Assembly: GCA_905479535.1 (NCBI GenBank)
Contig: CAJQMW010000479.1
Span: 1-5,583, forward strand
Reading direction: 5' to 3'
Length of the DNA stretch: 5,583 nt
Origin: an uncultured Maribacter sp.
GTDB lineage: Bacteria > Bacteroidota > Bacteroidia > Flavobacteriales > Flavobacteriaceae
Shown here: in pieces, positions 1-5,583 of the stretch
Position numbering within the stretch: position 1 is the stretch's first letter
Layout: every line of letters begins with the position of its first letter
Notes under the pieces: model-generated
Seen by the model: only the letters and a program-made list of their open reading frames with translations
Database searches by the model: none
What the model was told of the DNA's origin: nothing
Position numbers and translations under genes: made by a program

Positions 1-269
1 GCAAAGAAGTAGCTATAAAAAAAAGAATAGTGAACATTAGCGAATTTGAAATTACCCGTATAGAACTCCCTGATGTCGACTTTAGAATTGTATGTAGTAA
101 GGGCACCTATATCCGCTCCATTGCCCATGATTTTGGAATAGCCTTGGAATCAGGAGGGTATTTATCGATGCTTAGAAGAACCAAAATAGGTGATTTTAAC
201 GTAGATATAGCCCAAGACCCTTCGGTCTTTTCGGAAATGTTATTAAATGAAAAGGGTGACATTTCGTAA
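1..269 (+). CDS. truB: tRNA pseudouridine(55) synthase TruB, 3' part only
   Basis: TruB converts uridine 55 in the T-loop of tRNAs to pseudouridine in the cytoplasm. Only the C-terminal part is present: the frame is open from base 3 to the TAA at 267-269, and the gene enters from the left edge, so the catalytic Asp is outside the window. The call rests on the conserved TruB block CSKGTYIRSIAHDFG followed by LRRTKIGDF, which matches the family motif CSKGTYIRSL..DLG...LRRT. The protein ends only about 25 residues after this block, so there is no room for the C-terminal PUA-like domain of E. coli TruB; shorter TruB proteins of this kind are usual in Bacteroidota. The GTG at base 30 is an internal Val codon and not the start. 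Identification is firm; length and upstream operon cannot be judged. Confidence 0.93.
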   Translation, partial: KEVAIKKRIVNISEFEITRIELPDVDFRIVCSKGTYIRSIAHDFGIALESGGYLSMLRRTKIGDFNVDIAQDPSVFSEMLLNEKGDIS

Positions 270-288
270 ATTTGAATGATGTCCCTTT
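251..288 (+). terminator. Imperfect hairpin over the truB stop codon, possible terminator
   Basis: AAAGGG (251-256) pairs with CCCTTT (283-288), and ACAT (259-262) with ATGT (279-282). TTC (263-265) can pair with GAA (274-276). This leaves two-base bulges at 257-258 and 277-278 and an 8-base loop at 266-273 that contains the truB stop codon. A T-rich stretch follows (294-309) but is not directly joined to the stem, so it is not a classic Rho-independent terminator. It may end or attenuate truB transcription ahead of the gene starting at 333, or may protect the 3' end. The pairing is seen in the sequence; the function is inferred. Confidence 0.35.
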
Positions 289-332
289 ATCGATTTTAAA
301 TACTTTTTTCTAAAAAAATAGGTTATAAAACC

Positions 333-1061
333 GTGAATCTCAACAGACAACAATTATCCTTGATCATTACCATTTTTTCAATGGGTATTGTCTTGTTGGT
401 GCTATATCATATTCATTTAGGCGGACAAGAGGAGCAAGATGACTATGTTGTAGAAATGGTCCTAGAAGAAGAACTCATAGAAGAATTGACCCCTGAAGAG
501 GAAAAATTACTAGAGGAACTTTCCAAAACCGACCCTATCCAAAGTCACATGGCCTATAACGAAACCGCCAAACCTAGTTACGGCAATCCGGAACCATTGA
601 AAACCTTGGAAGAAATTCTAGAGGAAAAGGCAGAAATGACCGATGGAGACCCTTCTGAGGATTTGATTTCTGATTCGGAATATGCAGCTAAAATAAAGGA
701 GCTGGCCAAAAAAAGGGAAGAACAAAAGCAACTCTTGGGCGAAAAAGAAGCTGAAAAACAAGAATTTACCAATAATCTTGCAAAAAGAAAGACTTCGATA
801 TCCTATTCGTTGTTAAATCGCAATAGTTACCGATTGCCCCCTCCAATCTATACCTGTATTGAAGGTGGTAAAGTGGTCATTAATATAGAGGTCGATGCCC
901 TGGGCAACGTAATCGATGCAGGTTTCAACGAGAGAAGTTCCGGTACTTCCAATGGCTGTTTGGTAGATAATGCCATTGCCTATGCCTTTAAAGCAAAATT
1001 CAGCGCAGGCGATAAATCCACTCAAAAAGGAACAATTACCTATTTATTTCAGCGGAAGTAA
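333..1061 (+). CDS. TonB-like envelope protein with acidic linker
   Basis: Inner-membrane-anchored protein with a periplasmic TonB-type C-terminal domain; TonB proteins pass energy from ExbB/ExbD to outer-membrane receptors. Seen here: a short N-terminus, one membrane helix (about residues 8-26), then an acidic stretch with 15 Glu/Asp among residues 33-62, a Lys/Glu-rich probably helical segment (about 116-153), and a TonB_C-like domain (about 165-240) with LPPPIYTC, GGKVVINIEVDALGNV and GTITYLFQ. Cysteines occur only at 175 and 209, both in this domain, and could form a disulfide. The usual Pro-rich spacer is absent. GTG at 333 is chosen as start: an in-frame stop lies at 297-299, no ATG intervenes, and the next ATG (381) would remove half of the membrane helix. 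No exbB/exbD is adjacent. It could be a divergent TonB or a non-energising envelope protein sharing the fold. Confidence 0.78.
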   Translation: MNLNRQQLSLIITIFSMGIVLLVLYHIHLGGQEEQDDYVVEMVLEEELIEELTPEEEKLLEELSKTDPIQSHMAYNETAKPSYGNPEPLKTLEEILEEKAEMTDGDPSEDLISDSEYAAKIKELAKKREEQKQLLGEKEAEKQEFTNNLAKRKTSISYSLLNRNSYRLPPPIYTCIEGGKVVINIEVDALGNVIDAGFNERSSGTSNGCLVDNAIAYAFKAKFSAGDKSTQKGTITYLFQRK

Positions 1062-1679
1062 TTCCATTAGGTCCTTCAAAATACCCTGCCCTTTGTCCTT
1101 GTTGTACCAAACCTGTATGTCTTGCTTAAACTCTGGAGTTAAGGCACCGTGCCCAGCTTTATAGGCCTCCACCAAAAGTGTCGCATTCTTTGACCTAGGT
1201 CCCCAATCAGCGATTACGTTCCCGGTACTATCGTTTATGACTATAAGCTTTGGTATGGACATACTGCCGTTGGTTAAAAATTCATTCATTAACCCAAAAT
1301 TATCATCTCGGAGGATTATTTTCAAAGTGATATTGGGGTTTAAACCGGCCATTTTTTCCATTACAGGTAGGGCCGGTGATGCGTCGCCGCACCAGCTTTC
1401 GGTCAGCACCAACCATGTCATTGAGATATCTATATTCTTAATTTTCAGTTCAGTCTCCTCATCTATTCGAAAAGTCTTGTCCCACCTTTTCATGCGTTTG
1501 TCGTTGAGCCTGGTATAATTTATCAAATCTTCGGTCTGTAATGGACCGGTAGTACTCCCGTCATTCGCCATAGTCGAAACTAGACTTCTATACTCCACAT
1601 AGGTCATTCCCTTGGATAGACCATCTGTTATCAATTCTTTAGCCGTTTTCCGCATATTGTTTGAAATGGCCGTTTGCAT
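1044..1679 (-). CDS. Thioredoxin-fold family protein with WCGD motif
   Basis: Probably cytoplasmic thioredoxin-like protein of 211 residues; no signal peptide or membrane segment is visible. The core is DISMTWLVLTESWCGDA (about 84-100), followed by the cis-Pro segment SIPKLIVI (141-148, Pro143) and NVIADWGPRS, giving the order expected of the thioredoxin fold. An N-terminal extension of about 80 mainly helical residues precedes it. The active site is WCGD rather than WCGPC: Cys97 is the only cysteine in the protein, so it cannot act as an ordinary dithiol reductase by itself. It resembles the Thioredoxin_9-type proteins common in Bacteroidota, whose function is poorly known. The ATG at 1679 is fixed because an in-frame TAA lies directly before it. 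A GGAGGAG at 1707-1713 is too far upstream to serve this start in the ordinary way. It lies 44 bp after yitT, and its 3' end overlaps the convergent TonB-like gene by 18 bp. Confidence 0.85.
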   Translation of the reverse strand: MQTAISNNMRKTAKELITDGLSKGMTYVEYRSLVSTMANDGSTTGPLQTEDLINYTRLNDKRMKRWDKTFRIDEETELKIKNIDISMTWLVLTESWCGDASPALPVMEKMAGLNPNITLKIILRDDNFGLMNEFLTNGSMSIPKLIVINDSTGNVIADWGPRSKNATLLVEAYKAGHGALTPEFKQDIQVWYNKDKGQGILKDLMELLPLK

Positions 1680-1723
1680 TTACTTTCAATTAGAAAATGT
1701 TAGTAGCTCCTCCGGATTAAAAC

Positions 1724-2653
1724 TTACAATACCCTTTTCTTTATCATGCCGCCACGTGTATCATTTATTTTGCTCATGACCACAAAAGCCTTGGGGTCTA
1801 TTTTTGTAATTTCAATGTTTAGTTTTCTTATTTCTAATCTTGTTATAACCGTAAACAGTACATCATATTGATTGTGGATACCATTTTCCCCAAAACCCCC
1901 TTTTGCATCATAAATGGTCACACCACGTCCCAATTCATTGATGATCATCAAACGAATTTCATCACTGGCCTTAGAGATTATAGTAACTCCTGTATACTCT
2001 TCGATTCCCTCTACCACAAAATCCAGCGTTTTGGAAGCGGCGAGATAAGTCAACATGCTATACAAAGCCGTTTCAATAGACAAAAGATAGGCCGCTGTAA
2101 GGAAAATCAGCATATTGATCAAAATGATAACATCCCCTATAGTCGCACCTAATTTTCGGCTCAAATAAATTGCCAGGACCTCCGTACCATCCAAAACGCC
2201 GCCTCCCCTTATGGACAGACCAATCCCCGCCCCCAAAAAAAATCCTCCGAAAACGGCAACCAGAAGTTTATCTTGGGTTATCTCCGGGAAATGGACCAAT
2301 CCCAAGACCAATGCCAAACCTAGAATAGCTAAAGCGGCCTTGATGGTGAACTGCTTTCCAATTACCTTGTATCCAAGAATAAGAAAGGGCAAGTTTATAA
2401 GAATTATAAGTGTATATAACGGCAATGGACTTATGGTGGTGATGAGTAATGAAATTCCCGTTGCACCCCCGTCAATAAAACTATTGGGCAACAGAAAGCT
2501 CTCCAGACCAAATGCCGCAGAAAAAATACCCAGTACAATGAAAAAGGAATCTTTGAGATAGGATTTTGCCGTAACCCTTAATTTTCTCGATTTTTTTAGA
2601 TAGGCACCCAAATGCCCCAATACGTAAAATCCACTGTTCTTATGTCCTCCCAT
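1724..2653 (-). CDS. YitT family membrane protein (YitT membrane domain plus DUF2179)
   Basis: Polytopic inner-membrane protein of 309 residues, the usual size for the YitT family; its substrate, if it is a transporter, is not established. About five or six hydrophobic segments lie between residues 35 and 210. Two glycine-rich motifs occur at equivalent places in the two halves of the membrane domain, FIDGGATGISLL (about 59-70) and IRGGGVLDGTEVLAIYL (148-164), fitting an internal duplication. A soluble C-terminal DUF2179 domain covers about 220-305, with GRGVTIYDAKGGFG, YDVLFTVITRLEIRKLN and IDPKAFVVMS. The ATG at 2653 is chosen because an in-frame TAG sits at 2660-2662 and no other Met occurs before the first membrane segment. 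The first 30 residues are basic and hydrophilic. It follows the TolC gene by 72 bp with no clear promoter. The coding strand holds a T8G5 run at 2230-2242. Confidence 0.9.
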   Translation of the reverse strand: MGGHKNSGFYVLGHLGAYLKKSRKLRVTAKSYLKDSFFIVLGIFSAAFGLESFLLPNSFIDGGATGISLLITTISPLPLYTLIILINLPFLILGYKVIGKQFTIKAALAILGLALVLGLVHFPEITQDKLLVAVFGGFFLGAGIGLSIRGGGVLDGTEVLAIYLSRKLGATIGDVIILINMLIFLTAAYLLSIETALYSMLTYLAASKTLDFVVEGIEEYTGVTIISKASDEIRLMIINELGRGVTIYDAKGGFGENGIHNQYDVLFTVITRLEIRKLNIEITKIDPKAFVVMSKINDTRGGMIKKRVL

Positions 2654-2725
2654 GTTATTCTATTTAGTGCAATGAAGATATGCCTTTATGACCGTGCTAT
2701 ACTTATAATCTTAAAGCAAGAAGAA

Positions 2726-4129
2726 CTATAAATTTTCTGGGTTCACTGCCAGGCTATTAAACAGTTTGGCCTTTGCAGTGTAATATTTGTTCTCTACAAG
2801 ATTTTGTTTTAGCACCGCATCTATTAGTTTGCTTTCGCGGGAATTGATCAAGAACAACGAACTCTCCCCAAAACTGAATTTTCGTTCCTCGGCAGAAAGC
2901 ATGGTATTATAGCTCGATACAATATCCGATATTAGGATATTTTGCGTTTCAAAAGACTCCAGTTCATTGTATATGGCCAAAATTTTATTGCGCACCTGAA
3001 TTTCAGCGTTGTCCAGTTCAAACTCCGCATCCCGTAGTTTTAATTTCGCGAGTCTTAAATCCCCTCTTTCTTTCCTAAGAAACAAGGGTAATTGAAACGT
3101 AACTCCTCCCTTATATTGTTCCGTAACAAAGGAATTGATGAAATCCGGAGTCTCCGTTAAAAAGTTATATTCCAAATCTATTCTTGGCAAAAGCCTGTTC
3201 GTTTTCAGACGTTTGTCCACTCTTAAACCATCAATTTTAAAACCTAACGATTTCAGTTTTGGGTGGTTCTCCAAGGCAAAGCTATCCAACGGTTTTCCAA
3301 ATATTTCCAACGTAGTATCAATATCCGACGCTATTTCAACATCGGGTATCACATTAGGTTGAAGTTCTAACGGAATATTGTCCCCTAGCCATAAATAGTT
3401 GGACAGTTCCAAAGATTTATTCCTCAACCTCACTCTTGCCCGCTCCAGGTCCAATGCCCGGTTCTGGACCGCAATTTTAGCTTCGACCGTGTCTATAGCG
3501 GCAAATTCCCCAACCGTGGCACTCTTCTTTACGCCTTCAAAACGAATCTGGGCATTATCCAGGAAATTAAAGAAAACCTTACTGTCCTTATATGCCTGGA
3601 CCCAATCAAAATATGCCAGGGACGCCTCAAATAGTATTTGGTTGACCAATAAATCGCGATCGGCCTTGGTTTGCTCCCTGAAGAATTTTGCCCTTTTTAA
3701 GGTGGCCATCCGCTCATTTATCCAGGAACCCCTTCCCAAGGACACGGATACCCCTGCGCTGTACAGACCGTCGTCCGGCAGAGTTTCGGAGATATTTAAA
3801 AAGTCGCCATCGTTTTGCTCAAAATTACCCTTGAGCTCTATTCCGTACCAAGTGGGAATTTTAAAAGTGGCGTTCAAACGGTCCCAATATTCCGTTCCCT
3901 TAAATTGCTTTCTGTCATAATCTACCTCAACTTTCGGGTCGAAAGCACCACGGGCCTTAAGAAGATTGGCCTGTCCCGTACCTAGGGTAAGTTCGGCCTG
4001 CTTGGCAATGGGATGGTACTTTTTTACATAGCCTAAATACTCGTTGAACTTAAGCATTACGCTATCGTTTTCTTGTCCTAGGAGGGGAACAAGAAAAAAT
4101 AAAAACATATATGTAAAGTACTTTCGCAT
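2726..4129 (-). CDS. TolC family outer-membrane efflux channel
   Basis: Outer-membrane component of the tripartite exporter; TolC proteins form a trimeric beta-barrel with a long periplasmic alpha-helical tunnel. The 467-residue length is normal. A Sec signal peptide is visible (basic MRKY, hydrophobic core to about residue 16, likely cleavage near LLG-Q at 18/19), and there is no lipobox. The two helical repeats typical of the family are present: VGEFAAIDTVEAKIAVQNRA (206-225) and FSFGESSLFLINSRESKLID (418-437). HPKL (289-292), LPRIDLEYNF (314-323) and GGVTFQLPLFLRKERG (341-356) belong to the second half, and YSAGVSVSLGRG (123-134) is its counterpart in the first. It starts 5 bp after the adaptor gene, with AAAGGGA just before the ATG as ribosome binding site, so the two are almost certainly co-transcribed. 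Substrate unknown. Confidence 0.92.
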   Translation of the reverse strand: MRKYFTYMFLFFLVPLLGQENDSVMLKFNEYLGYVKKYHPIAKQAELTLGTGQANLLKARGAFDPKVEVDYDRKQFKGTEYWDRLNATFKIPTWYGIELKGNFEQNDGDFLNISETLPDDGLYSAGVSVSLGRGSWINERMATLKRAKFFREQTKADRDLLVNQILFEASLAYFDWVQAYKDSKVFFNFLDNAQIRFEGVKKSATVGEFAAIDTVEAKIAVQNRALDLERARVRLRNKSLELSNYLWLGDNIPLELQPNVIPDVEIASDIDTTLEIFGKPLDSFALENHPKLKSLGFKIDGLRVDKRLKTNRLLPRIDLEYNFLTETPDFINSFVTEQYKGGVTFQLPLFLRKERGDLRLAKLKLRDAEFELDNAEIQVRNKILAIYNELESFETQNILISDIVSSYNTMLSAEERKFSFGESSLFLINSRESKLIDAVLKQNLVENKYYTAKAKLFNSLAVNPENL

Positions 4130-4134
4130 TCCCT

Positions 4135-5487
4135 TTACTTTTTAACAGGTCTGGCCTGTGCTCCCTCTGGCTGATAGTAGTTGGGTGGAAAACCGTTCAA
4201 CTGTCGCCATAATTCGTACCAAATGGGCACATCCTCCAAAAGGGCTATCGTGTTGGCTCCCGAACCAGCACGCAGCTCTTTGGGCCACGAATGGTCATTC
4301 TCGTCCGGAGCCAGCAAAATCCGATATTTGCCATTGTCGCTTATAAATGTTTCAATAGCAACTACCTTACCGCCATAAGTACCGTAGGACACGTTGGGCC
4401 ATCCGCTAAAAACTATGACCGGCCAACCATCAAATTGAATTCGAACTTCCTCTCCCAAATGAATCAATGGAAGATCTAAAGGATCTACGAAAGTTTCCAC
4501 CGCCATATCAATATTTGCTGGCATGATTCCCACTAGTTGATCTCCTTCCTTAAAAGTTTCGCCAATTCCGCCCTGTATAGCTTTATTTATGAATCCATCC
4601 TGTGGTGCACGGATATAATAAAGACTATTGCGCATTTCGTAATTCGTATATTCATTTTCTAGTTTTGTGACCTGTGCCTCAGAATCGAATTGCCCCGATT
4701 GTGCCGTAAACATATCGCTTTGCGCCTTGCTGATTTTGTCCGCGTATTCTGCCTTTACCCTATTGATTTCCACTTCCGCATTGATAACCTCGTTCTTAGC
4801 GGCCAACAATTTATTCTGTTGGGAAATTAATTTCGCTTGGGTTTCTTGAAGTTTAAGCCTCTTTTCCTCCACATCGGTAACCGCCTTTAGTCCCTCGCTC
4901 TCCAATTGTTCTGTCCTATCAAACTGACGTTGCGCAATTTTAATATTTGTCTTTGCCGCTTCCAAATCAATACTATCGCTTTGCACCTTTAACTTGGCCT
5001 GCAACAATTTATTCCTTGCCTGCTCCAATTTTAGTTTTCGCTCATTGGACAAGGCATTGATTTGGTTGTTCAAGGCTTTTACTTTGCCTTCATAAGAAGT
5101 TACCGAAGCTTCTTTTGCCTTGATCTGCATTCCTGTCCGTTCCACTAACTTCGGGTCAAAATATTCGTTTTTAACCTCGGAAATGAATAGGATAGTGTCT
5201 CCCTTTTCAACATAGTCACCTTCACGTACATACCATTTCTCTATTCTACCGGGAATTGGCGACTGTATGGTTTGAGGTCGTTGATCGGGAGTTAAGGTTG
5301 TAAGGTATCCCTGACCACTAATGGTTTGGGTCCAAGGCAAAAACAAAACGACAACACCAACTAGGGCAAAAGCCAGTAAAAATCTATTAAAATGCTTGTA
5401 ATGTCGCTGATGGAATACCCGTTGTGCCGATGCAAACCTATCCAAGCTTACCTTCTTATTTAATCTATTATCTGATATATTGAGCAT
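4135..5487 (-). CDS. HlyD family periplasmic adaptor (membrane fusion protein)
   Basis: Inner-membrane-anchored adaptor linking an ABC transporter to a TolC channel. The 450 residues show: a basic cytoplasmic N-terminus, one membrane helix (about 34-51), the first half of the lipoyl-like domain (QTIQSPIPGRIEKWYVREGD, 72-91, to about 104), a long helical hairpin rich in Lys, Glu, Gln and Ala (about 112-287), the second lipoyl half (YYIRAPQDGFINKAIQGGIGETFKEGD, 290-316), then a beta-barrel and membrane-proximal region (about 325-420). The hairpin tip RTEQLESEGLKA (191-202) resembles the Rxx-L-x6-S TolC-contact motif of such adaptors, with Ala at the Ser position. The C-terminus carries an aromatic stretch PIWYELWRQLNGFPPNYY (421-438). 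The ATG at 5487 lies 5 bp after the ABC gene stop. The partners on both sides support a type I secretion or efflux role; whether the substrate is a protein, peptide or small molecule cannot be told. Confidence 0.92.
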   Translation of the reverse strand: MLNISDNRLNKKVSLDRFASAQRVFHQRHYKHFNRFLLAFALVGVVVLFLPWTQTISGQGYLTTLTPDQRPQTIQSPIPGRIEKWYVREGDYVEKGDTILFISEVKNEYFDPKLVERTGMQIKAKEASVTSYEGKVKALNNQINALSNERKLKLEQARNKLLQAKLKVQSDSIDLEAAKTNIKIAQRQFDRTEQLESEGLKAVTDVEEKRLKLQETQAKLISQQNKLLAAKNEVINAEVEINRVKAEYADKISKAQSDMFTAQSGQFDSEAQVTKLENEYTNYEMRNSLYYIRAPQDGFINKAIQGGIGETFKEGDQLVGIMPANIDMAVETFVDPLDLPLIHLGEEVRIQFDGWPVIVFSGWPNVSYGTYGGKVVAIETFISDNGKYRILLAPDENDHSWPKELRAGSGANTIALLEDVPIWYELWRQLNGFPPNYYQPEGAQARPVKK

Positions 5488-5492
5488 TCTGG

Positions 5493-5583
5493 TTATTTTT
5501 CGTTGATTATTCTACCCTGTTTCATGGTAATGACGCGGCTACACCTGTTCGCCCATTTAAGATTTTCGCTGACTACAACTAGG
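5493..5583 (-). CDS. ABC transporter ATP-binding protein, C-terminal end only
   Basis: Only the last 29 codons are in the window, from the right edge to the TAA at 5493-5495: LVVVSENLKWANRCSRVITMKQGRIINEK in two overlapping motifs, VVVSEN near the start and RVITMKQGRII near the end. This aligns without gaps to the end of ABC ATPase domains (pattern VIIIAHR...ADRIIVMEKGKIV), so it is read as the nucleotide-binding domain of the exporter partner of the HlyD and TolC proteins that follow. In this alignment the H-loop His is replaced by Glu. The protein ends soon after the last strand, as many exporter ATPases do. Walker A, Walker B, signature motif and any transmembrane domain lie outside, so a fused permease-ATPase is likely but unproven. 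The gap to the adaptor is 5 bp. Confidence 0.75.
   Translation of the reverse strand, partial: LVVVSENLKWANRCSRVITMKQGRIINEK

Noticed and set aside
271..308. Possible Bacteroidota-type promoter (TTTG at 271-274, TACTTTTT at 301-308) before the TonB-like gene.
   Set aside because: The spacing of 26 bases is longer than the usual 19-21 or so, and the -7 box lacks the final G of TAnnTTTG.
578..1025. Minus-strand open frames of 64 and 70 codons opposite the TonB-like gene.
   Set aside because: Low-complexity antisense products of the Glu/Lys-rich region and the TonB domain; no family resemblance or start signal.
1034..1063. AATTAC / GTAATT inverted repeat over the convergent gene ends, as a two-way terminator.
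   Set aside because: Only 6 bp, almost all A/T, with an 18-base loop and no T-tract on either strand.
1707..1713. Strong Shine-Dalgarno-like GGAGGAG on the minus strand between yitT and the thioredoxin-like gene.
   Set aside because: It is 27 bases upstream of the ATG, an in-frame TAA directly precedes that ATG, and no start codon sits at a proper distance from it, so it is probably chance.
1868..2561. Plus-strand open frames of 94 and 116 codons opposite yitT.
   Set aside because: Antisense shadows of a well-supported membrane protein gene; no protein-like motifs.
2654..2725. Possible promoter for yitT in the 72 bp gap after the TolC gene.
   Set aside because: TATAAG- and TATCTTC-like elements occur on the minus strand, but none has an upstream TTG box at a normal distance.
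3399..3920. Long plus-strand open frame of 173 codons opposite the TolC gene.
   Set aside because: It lies wholly antisense to a clear TolC-family gene, has no recognisable domain, and its composition is what a reverse frame of that gene would give.

Overview
The window looks like chromosomal DNA from a Bacteroidota bacterium, most likely a marine member of the Flavobacteriaceae. This is inferred from the moderately AT-rich sequence, mostly weak Shine-Dalgarno sites, a TruB that ends soon after its catalytic-domain motif, and a TonB-like protein and YitT protein of the kinds common in that family. Nothing in the window identifies the genus.

Left part, plus strand (1-1061): the 3' end of truB (tRNA pseudouridine-55 synthase), a short spacer with an imperfect hairpin over the truB stop codon, and a 242-residue membrane-anchored TonB-like protein with a very acidic linker. 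This gene runs head-on into the next one; their 3' ends overlap by 18 bp.

Right part, minus strand, read from right to left (5583-1044): the last 29 codons of an ABC transporter ATPase, a HlyD-type periplasmic adaptor, a TolC-family outer-membrane channel, a YitT-family membrane protein, and a thioredoxin-fold protein with a single-cysteine WCGD active site. The first three are separated by only 5 bp each and form a tripartite inner membrane-periplasm-outer membrane export system (type I secretion or efflux). YitT and the thioredoxin-like gene follow after gaps of 72 and 44 bp. They may be read through from the exporter or have their own promoter, and no convincing promoter is visible.

The window is almost entirely coding: no spacer exceeds about 75 bp. 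I saw no RNA gene, mobile element, CRISPR array or long repeat. I did not find clear evidence of a new system. The points most worth checking are the ABC ATPase end, which appears to have Glu in place of the H-loop His, the monothiol WCGD protein, the acidic TonB-like protein with two cysteines, and the hairpin at the truB stop.
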